Of a DNA stretch of 64,000 nt, positions 7,885-17,027 are shown piece by piece. The DNA lies in the NCBI GenBank assembly GCA_004561445.1, contig SFVX01000001.1, forward strand, positions 620,001 to 684,000. The letters run 5' to 3'. Position 1 is the stretch's first letter, and the number at the start of each line of letters is the position of its first letter. Both the position numbers and the translations under genes were made by a program. The notes beneath the pieces are model-generated. The model made no database searches, had not been told where the DNA came from, and saw nothing but the letters and a program-made list of their open reading frames with translations. The stretch is from a bacterium. GTDB taxonomy: Bacteria > Patescibacteriota > Saccharimonadia > Saccharimonadales > Saccharimonadaceae.

Positions 7885-10800
7885 CTAAGCACTTTTTAGG
7901 TATTTTCCCGCTTCTTCGCAAAGGTAATCGAGGAATTTGTTACTATCTTTGAACTCGGAGACACTTGGCATTTCGAGAGTTTTAATAAGATGAAAAACGT
8001 ATTGAATTGCTTCTTTAATGCGAGCTTCTTCGCTATCTTTGAACTCGAGTTCGAGAGGTCTAATTTGTCCGTAAGTATTGGCGGAAATATAATCGATGCG
8101 ACCGCCCGTGACGCGGTAATTTTGAAAAGCGCGACTACTTTCGACAAGAATCTTGTAGAAATAGAGCTGGATGCGGTATTTGAAAGTGTTGTCGTTATTA
8201 GCCCATTTGCTCTTTGGGCGACTAGTCTTAAAGTCGGAGACGACGATGGTCTTATTGGCTTCATCAATCTCGATGCGATCAATTTTACCGGTTAGGAGTG
8301 CGTCGCCAAGCATGATGTTTTCGTTGGCAAAATTATACTCGGATTTGGCAGGGGTTTTGCGTAAAGCTTCGCCACGCTCCGTCAAAAAGCCGCGCAGCTC
8401 GCTGTCGCCGCGTTTGTGAAGGTCTGCGCGTTCTTCGTCGCTAGCATCGCAATCGTCAACCATGGCATGAAAATGCTGAATGAGAGTCTCGTCGTCGAGT
8501 TGCTCTTTGCAGAGCTCGTCCATAATTTCGTGTACAAAAGTACCATAGGTGGCAGAGATGCTATATTCGCCTGGCGCGCGAATAATGAAGTTCTTAACGA
8601 AGTTTTCTGGCCCGCCATACTCGAGGTCGATAAAGCTATTAAAGTGAGTTGGCGAGATACGATAATGCTCGACGAGTGGCATCAAAAGATGCTTGCGTTC
8701 GTCGTCTTTTGGTAAATAATTGTCGATCCAGGTGCTTGGCGCGATATCTTCGGTTGCGATGTCGGTAATTTGCGACTCGATCACCTGATTGAATGGCTCT
8801 GGGATAGTCAGGCTCTTTGGCGCGTCGCCGCTTTCACGAATATCGAGATACTTGAGGCGTTCAGCTTTGGTGCCGCTAAAGTCGGAAGTACTATAAGACA
8901 TATGAAGCATGGCTTTGGCACGCGTAATGGCGACAAAAAGCAAACGGACTCTCTCGTCATTAGTGCCGCCAGTGTGACGTACATACTCGAGGTTGCGTGG
9001 CAGAACAAGTTTGTTATTATTTCCCTTTGAATCAGACCAGTTCTTATTATCGGTAGCAATCAAAAAGACGTGATCGAATTCCAATCCCTTACTCGAGTGT
9101 GCAGTCATGAGCTGAATAGCATTATCTGACTCGTGGTATGGTGAGCTATTAACAATATCAATCTCGGCATTTTCGTAAGCATGAAGCAAGTTAATAAAAT
9201 CTACAAGCATCAGCTTTTTATCATGATTCTTGTTGCGGGCGAGCTCGCGCAAGGAATTGAGGTTGCTATAAAGTTCGTAGTTGTCGAGCGATGGATTTGG
9301 ATAAAGCTTGGCACAAACCGCATTGATGATATATTCGGCAGAATAACTATGGACTTTAGCAGCGAGCGCATAGCAGAACTCGGCAATGTCTTTTAGCTGC
9401 CCTTCACTGTTTAACATTTCATCAATAACGGCGCAGCGTTTATGATAGGCGCCTTGAATTAAGTTGATGACGTCACTAGTTTTTAGATTCCAACAAGGCT
9501 GTGTTAGAAGTTGCATCCAGTCTGGATCGGCGGATTTTGGCGATTCGGCTAGGCGCAAAAGCAGGTCACAAAAGTTTAGTACTTCTTGTACGTCGGGGTT
9601 GTCGAGAATGTTCTCGCTCTTGGTGTAAGCAACGGGAATTTCAAGCTTACGTAAATACGGCAAAATAGAAATTAGATATTTGTGTTTTGGCACGATAATT
9701 GCAATTTTGTTGCCACGAATACCCTGGTCTAGTAGCTTGCGAATCTCGCTGGCGGTGGCGGAATATTCTTCCTGAGCAGACTGATATTCGCGCAAGGAAA
9801 TCTCGGTTTTAGCGGGTGGATTTTCGGCAGAGATACGTTTGTCGATATTGACATTTGGCGCTTTGCAGAAACGGTCTTCGCAGAGCTCAATAATATTGTG
9901 TGCGAAATCAAGAATGGCTTTGCCACTGCGATAATTTTTAGTCAAGAAAACGTGATGCGGATGATAGTGTTGGTCGAAATCAAAGAAGTTCGAAGTATTG
10001 GCACCCTGGAAGCCGTAAATTGCTTGATCGTCGTCGCCGACTGCCATGATGTTTGGCTGGTCGTTTGCGGGGTTGTCGGTAATGAGCGAGACGAGCTTAG
10101 CTTGAGCATCGTTGGTGTCCTGAAATTCATCGAGCAGAATGTATTGGAAGCGCTCTTGCACATTAAAGCGTTTCTCGTCGTCGGTTTCGAGTAAATTGAT
10201 GGCTTTTAAGATCATGTCGCTGTAGTCGAACTTCCCCGACGCGTCAAGATAATTGACGTATTGCTCCATGATATTTGCGAGGCTAAGCAACTTCTTGATC
10301 GCAACAGTATCTTTAAAAATGTAGTCATTATTGGCGTCTTTCTCGAAGTATTTTTCGCGCCAGCTGCGCAAAGGTGTGGCGATGGATTTAATCTCGTCCT
10401 CTTTTGCAAAGATGTCGGCTAGGGAGCGGAAATAGGAATTAGCGATGCTTTCGATTTTGCCAAGAATAGTGGGCTGGCTGTGTTCGACGTAATTTTGGAG
10501 GGTAGTTAGAATGTTCTCGTAGTATGAGCGATTGGCTGGATATTTAGCGCTCGCAGTACCGCTGAGGTCGTCGCGAATTTGCTCGATAAGCGCCTCGTTG
10601 TCGAGTTGATTTTTGGCGGCAACTAGGCGTAAGTCATCAGGTGATAGTGCGGCCTGTTTGATTTGTGAGATAGTAGAAATGATATCTTTAGTATTCCAAT
10701 CGCCGCGCAAAATGTCGGTTGAATCAAGATGCGATTGAATGTCGCGAATAATAGTAAACTGTTCCAACTCATCGATAGCGGAGCTCAAATCTGGGCGGTG

Positions 10801-11100
10801 TTCCTGCAAAATATAGCTACCGAAACTGTGGTAGGTCTGAATTTGGACTTTATAAGCCTCGGGACCAATAAAATCCGAAAGACGCTTGCGCATATTGCTG
10901 GCGCCAGCGTCAGTAAAAGTTAGACAAAGAATATTTTCTGGACTGGCGTCGGTTTGTTTTAGAATATTTGCGACGCGCACTGAAAGCAGTTGCGTCTTAC
11001 CGGTGCCAGGGCCGGCAATCACGAGGAGCGGACCTTCGATATGATCAACGGCCTCGCGTTGAGCTTCGTTAAGGTGACTATAAGCCTTTTCAAATTCCAT
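7885..11100 (-). CDS. UvrD/AddA-type helicase with C-terminal RecB-like nuclease
   Basis: A 1071-residue superfamily 1 helicase: Walker A AGPGTGKTQ (about 28-36), LDEFQDTND, GDDDQAIYGFQGA, TAHSSKGLEFD and VAITRAK. The last 250 residues form a PD-(D/E)XK nuclease (TYGTFVHEIMDEL, GKIDRIEI, VVSDFKTSRP, QLYFYK). This layout matches AddA- or RecB-like enzymes that process double-strand breaks for recombination; an AddB partner is not in the window. The usual Fe-S cysteines of AddB-type nucleases are not seen. The ATG overlaps the gpsA stop as TAATG, so it is coupled to gpsA. The stop is TAG. Confidence 0.9.
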   Translation of the reverse strand: MEFEKAYSHLNEAQREAVDHIEGPLLVIAGPGTGKTQLLSVRVANILKQTDASPENILCLTFTDAGASNMRKRLSDFIGPEAYKVQIQTYHSFGSYILQEHRPDLSSAIDELEQFTIIRDIQSHLDSTDILRGDWNTKDIISTISQIKQAALSPDDLRLVAAKNQLDNEALIEQIRDDLSGTASAKYPANRSYYENILTTLQNYVEHSQPTILGKIESIANSYFRSLADIFAKEDEIKSIATPLRSWREKYFEKDANNDYIFKDTVAIKKLLSLANIMEQYVNYLDASGKFDYSDMILKAINLLETDDEKRFNVQERFQYILLDEFQDTNDAQAKLVSLITDNPANDQPNIMAVGDDDQAIYGFQGANTSNFFDFDQHYHPHHVFLTKNYRSGKAILDFAHNIIELCEDRFCKAPNVNIDKRISAENPPAKTEISLREYQSAQEEYSATASEIRKLLDQGIRGNKIAIIVPKHKYLISILPYLRKLEIPVAYTKSENILDNPDVQEVLNFCDLLLRLAESPKSADPDWMQLLTQPCWNLKTSDVINLIQGAYHKRCAVIDEMLNSEGQLKDIAEFCYALAAKVHSYSAEYIINAVCAKLYPNPSLDNYELYSNLNSLRELARNKNHDKKLMLVDFINLLHAYENAEIDIVNSSPYHESDNAIQLMTAHSSKGLEFDHVFLIATDNKNWSDSKGNNNKLVLPRNLEYVRHTGGTNDERVRLLFVAITRAKAMLHMSYSTSDFSGTKAERLKYLDIRESGDAPKSLTIPEPFNQVIESQITDIATEDIAPSTWIDNYLPKDDERKHLLMPLVEHYRISPTHFNSFIDLEYGGPENFVKNFIIRAPGEYSISATYGTFVHEIMDELCKEQLDDETLIQHFHAMVDDCDASDEERADLHKRGDSELRGFLTERGEALRKTPAKSEYNFANENIMLGDALLTGKIDRIEIDEANKTIVVSDFKTSRPKSKWANNDNTFKYRIQLYFYKILVESSRAFQNYRVTGGRIDYISANTYGQIRPLELEFKDSEEARIKEAIQYVFHLIKTLEMPSVSEFKDSNKFLDYLCEEAGKYLKSA

Positions 11101-11900
11101 TAAAACACCTCTTCTTCGATTTCGCGACCGCAGAGTTTGGCGATTTGACGCAAGAGCGGATATTTATTATCAACGTCGACAAGCGGAATAGCATTGAGAC
11201 CTTCGACGGTTTTGAGCTCGCCGCGAATTTCATCCATGCTGTGCCCATCATATAGCATGCGACCACAAGTAAAGTTGCGCGAAGTATCGTTAGTACAGGT
11301 GAGAATTAAGTCGCCAAGACCGCAAGCGAGCTCGGCGGTTTCGGGATTAGCGCCGTGAGTATGTAGATATGCTTTGGTTTCACTGTGGGCGTGCTGAATG
11401 AAACTTGCCATGCTATTTTCGGAATTGCTATGATAGCCAGCGCCGATGGCGTAAATATTTTTGAGCGTACCACAAAGTAAAATGCCGAGTAGATCATCGC
11501 AGAGCTCAATCTCGACTTGATCATTCTTGAATAGACCCATTGCAAAGGGTGCCGAGGCGGTAAAAGTGGCGGGCTTGCCTTCGATGATTTCGCCGGCGAA
11601 AGCTGGGCCCGAAATGGCACTAAATTGCGGGAAGCTTGCGAATAAATCGGCGTTCATGACACCCTTGGTAGCGAGAATAGTTGGGGTTTTTCTGAGATAA
11701 TCTGGATAATTTGCAAGAAAATCTTCTAACGCATTACTTGGGATAGCAATAACGATAGCGCCAGCTTCGAAGCAGGCTTGATCGATGCTAACATCTGGGT
11801 ATAAAAAAGGATCATAATACTTTACGGCATGTCCGTTATCGGTCAAGATTTTGCCGAGTGCTTTGCCGAAAGCGCCGGCACCTAACATAGCAATATTCAT
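11100..11900 (-). CDS. gpsA: NAD(P)H-dependent glycerol-3-phosphate dehydrogenase
   Basis: The enzyme makes sn-glycerol 3-phosphate from dihydroxyacetone phosphate for phospholipid synthesis. The N-terminal Rossmann motif is MLGAGAFGKALG; ATKGV and ISGPAFAGEI are the family signatures; catalytic lysines are expected in ATKG and GTLKNIYAIGAG. CGLGDLILTCTNDTSRN is the C-terminal signature. At 266 residues it is about 60 shorter than usual because inter-motif loops are reduced, with no lesion visible. TAAACT preceded by TGC lies six bases before the ATG (leaderless). The stop overlaps the helicase start. Confidence 0.93.
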   Translation of the reverse strand: MNIAMLGAGAFGKALGKILTDNGHAVKYYDPFLYPDVSIDQACFEAGAIVIAIPSNALEDFLANYPDYLRKTPTILATKGVMNADLFASFPQFSAISGPAFAGEIIEGKPATFTASAPFAMGLFKNDQVEIELCDDLLGILLCGTLKNIYAIGAGYHSNSENSMASFIQHAHSETKAYLHTHGANPETAELACGLGDLILTCTNDTSRNFTCGRMLYDGHSMDEIRGELKTVEGLNAIPLVDVDNKYPLLRQIAKLCGREIEEEVF

Positions 11901-11923
11901 ATCATTAGTTTAGCATAAAAAAG

Positions 11924-11949
11924 AAAACCGCCCCGGAAGGGGCGGTTTT
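11924..11949 (-). terminator. Terminator after degV
   Basis: Perfect 11-bp stem AAAACCGCCCC / GGGGCGGTTTT with a four-base loop. Read on the minus strand it ends in a T-rich run that merges into the gpsA promoter. Confidence 0.9.
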
Positions 11950-11965
11950 GGAGGCAGGACGATGC

Positions 11966-12922
11966 TTAGTTTTTGACAGGCTTCTTGTAGTCGTTTTTAC
12001 TAAGCGGACGATCGTCCTTTTGTCGAAAGAAAATGCTAAGTACGGTAGGTCCCGTATGAGCGCCAATAGCGCTGCCGACGCGGGCGTATTGTATTTGCTC
12101 GTCGCGGATGGCGCCAGCGTTCTTTAGTTTGTCGACAAACTTGCGAGCACGGGCTTCCTCGTCGTGATGCCCATAGGCGATACGGATAATAGTATCGTCA
12201 TCGACGCGATTTTGGACAAAGTAGTTCACCCACTCGTTTAAAATCGTATCACCGCGAGCAATGCCGGCGATTGAAAGCTTATCCTCGCGCGGGAAGAACA
12301 TATTCGGCGAGATTTTCATCTTCTCCATCGCTCCAAGTGCGATACGTTCGAAGGTGTTATAGCGGCCGGATTTGGCGCTAAAACTAAGCTCGCGCTGGGT
12401 GAACAAGTGCATCGTATGCTTAGTAACATCCTCGGCGATGAGCTCAACGTTCTCGGCGTCGCTAGCGGCGATATACTGCGAAGCGAGCGCAGCGCCGTTG
12501 CTGGCGCAGGTTGTATCAATGCACACGAACTTGCGCATCGGATATCTTTCGGCAAATTCTGCCATCACCATACGATGCGCGTTGAAAGTGCCAGCAGAGA
12601 TATACGGCGAAGCGCCAAGATAGTAAACGTTTACGTAATCAGGCGTGTTGTTGATGATGTCGACCAAGAGATGCTCGATAGTTTCGGGACTTGGGCAAGC
12701 AGTTCTGATACTGCCCGGTGCATAGGTGCCGTCTTTGAGCTTGTCGTAGAAATCGTCGATGTCGGAATAATCAACGTTTTCTCCGTTTACGGTAACGGAG
12801 AGGGGCGCGACGTCGGGCCAGATGCCATATCTGAAGCGTTCTTCTCTCGTAAGATCATTGCATCCATCGGTGAAGAAAACGCGATCACCAGACGAATGGT
12901 CAAGCATATAATTCTTTCTCAT
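11966..12922 (-). CDS. DegV family fatty-acid-binding-like protein
   Basis: A 318-residue DegV-fold protein. The sequence shows the opening domain with a DGT and CPSPET region (binding-site loop), the middle YYLGASPYISAGTFNAHRM (the family's GLSGTY loop), VCIDTTCASNGAALAS (usual DSLSAS) and the C-terminal VGSAIGAHTGPTVLSIFF. In Gram-positive bacteria relatives bind fatty acids, as FakB subunits or of unknown role; no FakA is visible here. Two ATGs are in frame. The one at 12922 is chosen because AAAGGAGG then lies eight bases upstream; the one at 12928 would leave two. Promoter P2 and a structured leader precede it. Confidence 0.82.
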   Translation of the reverse strand: MRKNYMLDHSSGDRVFFTDGCNDLTREERFRYGIWPDVAPLSVTVNGENVDYSDIDDFYDKLKDGTYAPGSIRTACPSPETIEHLLVDIINNTPDYVNVYYLGASPYISAGTFNAHRMVMAEFAERYPMRKFVCIDTTCASNGAALASQYIAASDAENVELIAEDVTKHTMHLFTQRELSFSAKSGRYNTFERIALGAMEKMKISPNMFFPREDKLSIAGIARGDTILNEWVNYFVQNRVDDDTIIRIAYGHHDEEARARKFVDKLKNAGAIRDEQIQYARVGSAIGAHTGPTVLSIFFRQKDDRPLSKNDYKKPVKN

Positions 12923-13027
12923 AGTCATTTCCTCCTTTTAATGTGCTATAGCGTTCATGACGCTGTCTGACTGAGAGCCTAAAATATAGGCATATTCTAT
13001 TATAGCACACTTCTGTAAAAAAGTCAA
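12923..13027 (-). promoter_or_regulatory. Promoter P2 and leader of degV
   Basis: TTGACT (13022-13027), 17-base spacer ending AAGTGTGC, TATAAT (12999-13004). The 5' leader holds GCCTA/TAGGC and AGCGT/ACGCT hairpins and then AAAGGAGG. Confidence 0.8.
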
Positions 13028-13062
13028 TATTGGTTGGGTAAGGAGCTAAAATAACAGATAAA

Positions 13063-13087
13063 AATGCGCCCCACTGGCTGTGGGGCG
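13063..13087 (-). terminator. Terminator after the hypothetical at 13108
   Basis: CGCCCCAC / GTGGGGCG stem with a five-base loop, followed on the minus strand by CATTTTTATC. Confidence 0.85.
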
Positions 13088-13107
13088 TAAGATAAATAAA
13101 GGATGTG

Positions 13108-13530
13108 TTAGGCCGCGACGTCGTGCTCGAAGATAACTTCAATAGCGAGGCGATAATCGCCAGGTCTGCCTTGGCAGCTAGCGACTTCATCGTCGACGTA
13201 ATAGACTTGGACGCATTTTTTCTCGTCGGCATTAACGAGACGTTGCATGCGATTGCCAAAGTCGGCGGCGTTGGTGCCAGATACGACGATGTTGTCGTGG
13301 TGCTCGGCGAAATCGGCGAGATAGAGCCCTGCTTGGGCCAAAATCTCACTGTCGTGAAGGGCCATGACGACTTCTCCCGTCTCTTTTTCTCCCTTAATCA
13401 TGACGGAGTAAGGGCCGCTCATGCCTCTAATAATTTCGCAGGCTACATCGGGTCTGGCTTTGAGGAAGTCTGCAAGAACTCCTCTAGGTGCGCTCTCGAG
13501 CGCGCAAATATGGAATTTGATATGTTCCAA
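13108..13530 (-). CDS. Hypothetical 140-residue protein, TTG start
   Basis: Not recognised. The product is soluble and acidic with no signal peptide or membrane segment. Segments such as HDNIVVSGTNAADFGNRMQRL and YRLAIEVIFEHD suggest an alpha/beta fold. The only start consistent with the reading frame is TTG at 13530, with GGTGG five bases upstream; the first residues are (M)EHIKFHICALE. It has its own promoter (TTGTAT at 13636-13641, TATAAT at 13613-13618) flanked by a perfect inverted repeat, and a terminator, so it is a single-gene unit. No function is proposed. Confidence 0.7.
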   Translation of the reverse strand: MEHIKFHICALESAPRGVLADFLKARPDVACEIIRGMSGPYSVMIKGEKETGEVVMALHDSEILAQAGLYLADFAEHHDNIVVSGTNAADFGNRMQRLVNADEKKCVQVYYVDDEVASCQGRPGDYRLAIEVIFEHDVAA

Positions 13531-13607
13531 TTAATCCACCATCCTTTCCAAAGATCAATTCTCTCTCTTGAGAATCGTACCTTTTGCTCTGGATCTTGAG
13601 CAAGGTT

Positions 13608-13642
13608 CTTGTATTATACCATAAAAACTGACGTAATACAAG
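13608..13642 (-). promoter_or_regulatory. Promoter inside a 9-bp inverted repeat
   Basis: CTTGTATTA (13608-13616) and TAATACAAG (13634-13642) are perfect inverted copies that cover both the -10 and -35 boxes, so the site could be an operator. Confidence 0.55.
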
Positions 13643-13643
13643 A

Positions 13644-14810
13644 CTATTTGCGGGTTAGGATGGCGAGATTTTCGATATGTGGCGTGTGTGGGAAGAAGTT
13701 AAAAGGCTGAAGTGGTGCGATTTGGTAAGTCTCGGCAAGCATAGCGAGATCGCGAGCTTGCGTAACTGGATTGCATGACAAGTAAATCAGCTTCTCTGGT
13801 TGGACTTCGTTGATGGTGTGAATAAGGCTAGCCTCACAGCCGGCGCGAGGTGGATCGAGAATGACAGTGCAGTCTGGCGTGATGTAGCTTGCGACGTTTT
13901 CGGATTTATCGAGAATGCAAGTAGTGTTTGGCAAATTTTGGGCGTTGTTTTGCATTTCTTGGTAGGCGGCGCCGTTGACTTCGACGAGAGTGAGATCCTT
14001 ATCGCGAGCGACGGAGAGACCGATGCTACCAACGCCGGCATAGAGGTCGAGGACTTTCTCCGTGTGGATTTCTTTGGCGATAGCTTGGAGTGCCAACTCG
14101 TAGACTGGTAAGTTGATCTGAAAGAAACCGTTTGGTGAGTAAGTATAGTTTTGGCCCAAGAGCTCGTCGCTGAGATTTGCCATGATGGGGTGCGGCTGGC
14201 CGTTAACGAAGAGGTCGCCGCTAACTTTGCCCTGCTGATTGCAGCGTAAAAGTAGCGATTGATAAGTGCGTGCTTCGGCGTGTCTGGCGTTGAGCTGGTC
14301 GACGATTTGGCTAGCACGTGCAAAGATTTCTGGGCGCTCGATGGAGCTTTGAGTGATAGGTTGCTTGCCGTGCGAACCCCGCTTATGAAAAGCGAGGTGA
14401 ATTTTTGCCGTGTCGTGATCCCAATAGAGCGAATACTCCATCTTGTTGCGATAGAAATAATCCTTGCCGTCGGTAATAGTCGGTAAAACATCAAGATTTA
14501 GATGGTTTTGGCGGAAGCACTCACGAGTAAGTTCGGATTTCTGCTGAAGTTCGTAGTTAAAATCCATAATCTGCCAAGGACTAGTCGAGAGATAGCAATC
14601 GTCTTTTGGTGTAACGCGGTGTTCGGAAGGATCTGCGATAATACGAATTGCGACGCCCTCGCAGTATGTTTTCTTATTCTTAGTAAGCTCAAATTCGACA
14701 GTTTCGCCCGGCATTGCGCCCCAAATGAAAGCTTTTTTGCCGTCGGCAAGGGTTGCCAAAGCTTGACCGCCTGGCACGAGTTTTTCGATGATGGCAGTTT
14801 CTTTATTCAT
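13644..14810 (-). CDS. RNA m5U methyltransferase (RlmD/TrmA family)
   Basis: A 388-residue SAM-dependent uridine-5 methyltransferase acting on 23S rRNA or tRNA. An N-terminal TRAM domain (IIEKLVPGGQALATL) is followed by the central domain, the SAM motif LDLYAGVGSIGLS, ILDPPRAG and the catalytic cysteine in LSCNPVTQARDL. The four cysteines that hold an Fe-S cluster in RlmD are not present: only one remains (DDCYLSTSPWQ). The start at 14810 is preferred over an in-frame ATG 69 bases upstream because the N-terminus then begins at the TRAM domain, and it overlaps the stop of the ABC permease by eight bases. RlmD, RlmCD or TrmA cannot be told apart here. Confidence 0.88.
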   Translation of the reverse strand: MNKETAIIEKLVPGGQALATLADGKKAFIWGAMPGETVEFELTKNKKTYCEGVAIRIIADPSEHRVTPKDDCYLSTSPWQIMDFNYELQQKSELTRECFRQNHLNLDVLPTITDGKDYFYRNKMEYSLYWDHDTAKIHLAFHKRGSHGKQPITQSSIERPEIFARASQIVDQLNARHAEARTYQSLLLRCNQQGKVSGDLFVNGQPHPIMANLSDELLGQNYTYSPNGFFQINLPVYELALQAIAKEIHTEKVLDLYAGVGSIGLSVARDKDLTLVEVNGAAYQEMQNNAQNLPNTTCILDKSENVASYITPDCTVILDPPRAGCEASLIHTINEVQPEKLIYLSCNPVTQARDLAMLAETYQIAPLQPFNFFPHTPHIENLAILTRK

Positions 14811-16110
14811 AACGTAGGGCGTCGATTGGATCTTTGCGTGCAGCGCTACGAGCTGGAATAGTGCCGGCAAGGAAGGCAATGATCATTACGATAATAGTAA
14901 TACTGATAATATTTTCGATTGGGTATTGGACGAGATTGAAGGTTGGGAAGGCTTCGAGTAGTCCTCCTTCGGCATGGAAGGCAACATTCATGGCATTGCC
15001 GGCAATCATGGAAAGGATGGTACCAACAACTGAGCCCCAGAAGCCGAGGAGAATAGCTTCGATGCTAAAACTTAAGAAGACGTGGCGGCTAGACATGCCG
15101 AGCGCTTTGTCGAGACCGATTTCGCGGGTGCGCTCTTGAACGGACATGAATAGGGTGTTGATGATGCCGATAGCTGCGGCAGCGAGTGCGATGGCGCCGA
15201 AGATAGTAAGCACGCCAGTCATGATGTCGAAGAAGGATTTGATGGTGCCAATAATATCGTCGAGCGTCATGCCACCTAGGCCGATTTCTTCAAGCGCGTC
15301 CTGAACTTCTTCTTTGCTGTAATTGGCGTAGTCATAAGTTGCGGTAACGGCGTAAACTTTGTCTTTTTCTTCGGCTGGGTAGTATTTAGTGTTTTCGTCG
15401 TAAATTTTGTCGGCAAGACTATTGTTGAGATAGTTATAACCGAGCGTAACAACACCTGGTGCAATAACGCCGACAACTTTAGCTTCGAATTCGGTAGTTT
15501 GGTGCGTGTAGCTATCGACGACGCCGAGTTTTACGATTTGACCAACGGCGGCTTCATCGCTTTCAAAGCCAAGTACTGAGACGAGGCTTTGAGTGATCAT
15601 GATTTGGTCTTCATCGAGATTGTCATTATCTGGCGAAACGCCGACAGTGGACTCAACGTGAATTTCGCCGGCCGGAATTGCTTCGGCGGTCAAGAGATAT
15701 TTTTTGTCGGTTTTATCACTGGCAATGTAATCGACTGTAAGATTCTTGGTCTGATAAACTTCATTATCTTTGATGACGTCGAGTTTTTTGAGTTTCTCGA
15801 GCTGCTCTTTTGTGATCGGGGTGGCGCTGGTTTGATTTTGATCGGCGCTATATTCTTGCGGCTCTTTGCTGGAACGCATAGTGCTATTCATCATAACGTC
15901 GAGCGTATCCTTATTAGCGATAGCGATGTAACCTTCACCGCCGTAAGAGTCGACTTGGTCGTCAATGAAGCGATTAACGCCGGCTTGAATTGCGGTGTTG
16001 GTAATAATTGCAAAGGAGCCGATAAAAATTGCCAAAATAGTCAAAAAGCTACGCAGCTTGTTGCGAAAAAGATTAGCGTTGGCGTCGCGGATAATGTCTA
16101 AGATCTTCAT
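14803..16110 (-). CDS. MacB/FtsX-type ABC transporter permease
   Basis: A 435-residue membrane protein with the MacB layout: a transmembrane segment at about 17-40, a large extracytoplasmic domain (about 45-300), and three C-terminal segments in the FtsX domain (MTGVLTIFGAIALAAAAIGI; HVFLSFSIEAILLGFWGSVV; IENIISITIIVMIIAFLAGT). The cytoplasmic loop NTLFMSVQERTREIGLDKALG is the coupling segment typical of the family. It pairs with the ATPase just upstream (one base between stop and start) to export an unknown substrate or act as a mechanotransmitter. The stop overlaps the methyltransferase start. Confidence 0.9.
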   Translation of the reverse strand: MKILDIIRDANANLFRNKLRSFLTILAIFIGSFAIITNTAIQAGVNRFIDDQVDSYGGEGYIAIANKDTLDVMMNSTMRSSKEPQEYSADQNQTSATPITKEQLEKLKKLDVIKDNEVYQTKNLTVDYIASDKTDKKYLLTAEAIPAGEIHVESTVGVSPDNDNLDEDQIMITQSLVSVLGFESDEAAVGQIVKLGVVDSYTHQTTEFEAKVVGVIAPGVVTLGYNYLNNSLADKIYDENTKYYPAEEKDKVYAVTATYDYANYSKEEVQDALEEIGLGGMTLDDIIGTIKSFFDIMTGVLTIFGAIALAAAAIGIINTLFMSVQERTREIGLDKALGMSSRHVFLSFSIEAILLGFWGSVVGTILSMIAGNAMNVAFHAEGGLLEAFPTFNLVQYPIENIISITIIVMIIAFLAGTIPARSAARKDPIDALRYE

Positions 16111-16111
16111 T

Positions 16112-16969
16112 TTAGTTATCTCCTTCTTCCTCGTCTACATCAATACGACGAATGCTGTTGTATTCGCGAATGCCATCGGCGTCGAGGTCTTCGGCGAGCG
16201 TATGGCCTTGGCGGATTTCTTTAGCTTCCCAATCATCAATTTCGTCGTCTTCGTCGTCAGTAAAATCGACCAATTCGGCGTTTTTGCTATCGGATATAAT
16301 TAAACCGTCGGAAACACGGACTTGGCGCTTACATTTGGCAGCGAGATCTTCGTCGTGCGTGACGATAATGAGCGTAATTCCCTTTTCTTCGTTAAGACCA
16401 AAGAGCAGTTCTTGAATTTTCTCGCCAGTACCAGAATCGAGGTTGCCGGTTGGCTCATCGGCGAAGATGACTTTTGGATTGTTGACGATGGCGCGCGCAA
16501 TGCAAACACGCTGTTTTTGGCCACCGGAAAGATCGTTTGCTTTATTGCGAGCTTTGTCCTCGAGGCCGACAGTCTTGAGTGCAGCGAGCGCGCGACGGCG
16601 ACGTTCGCGATAGCCGACGCCAGCGATTTTGAGTGGTAAAATCACGTTGTTTAGTACGGTGTCATTGGAATTCATGAAGAAAGACTGAAAAACGAAACCG
16701 AATTGCTTATTGCGAAGAGTGTTTAGGCGTTTAGCTTTGAGTTTACTAGTATTGGTACCTTTAAGACGAATTTCGCCCGAAGTTGGGCGATCGAGCAAGG
16801 CTAGTAGATGCATGAGAGTAGATTTGCCGGAACCAGATTTACCAACAATTGCGACTGATTCGCCCTCCTCGATATCGAGATTAATGCCGCGAAGAGCGTC
16901 AAATTTTGAATCGCGCTTGCCGTAACTTTTTTTTAGGTCACGCGTACTAATAAGAGTTCTTTTTGCCAT
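16112..16969 (-). CDS. ABC transporter ATP-binding protein with acidic tail
   Basis: A 285-residue LolD/MacB-type ATPase: Walker A GKSGSGKST, Q-loop FGFVFQSF, signature LSGGQKQR, Walker B VIFADEPTGNLDS, switch histidine in IVTHDED. About 60 extra residues follow the normal end, rich in Asp and Glu (FTDDEDDEIDDWEAKE ... RRIDVDEEEGDN), which is unusual and suggests a regulatory or docking tail. The start at 16969 (MAKRTLIS) is chosen over a long upstream frame because TATAAT at 16976-16981 ends six bases before it, which fits a leaderless mRNA. It is the first gene of the exporter-methyltransferase operon. Confidence 0.9.
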   Translation of the reverse strand: MAKRTLISTRDLKKSYGKRDSKFDALRGINLDIEEGESVAIVGKSGSGKSTLMHLLALLDRPTSGEIRLKGTNTSKLKAKRLNTLRNKQFGFVFQSFFMNSNDTVLNNVILPLKIAGVGYRERRRRALAALKTVGLEDKARNKANDLSGGQKQRVCIARAIVNNPKVIFADEPTGNLDSGTGEKIQELLFGLNEEKGITLIIVTHDEDLAAKCKRQVRVSDGLIISDSKNAELVDFTDDEDDEIDDWEAKEIRQGHTLAEDLDADGIREYNSIRRIDVDEEEGDN

Positions 16970-17027
16970 ATCTTTATTATAGTACTTTTGCTCGAGAATG
17001 TATAAAATAGGGGTAATAGGAGGCACG

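Noticed and set aside
13787..14494. 235-codon frame inside the methyltransferase gene
   Set aside because: It is an out-of-frame shadow with low-complexity Ser/Ala composition.
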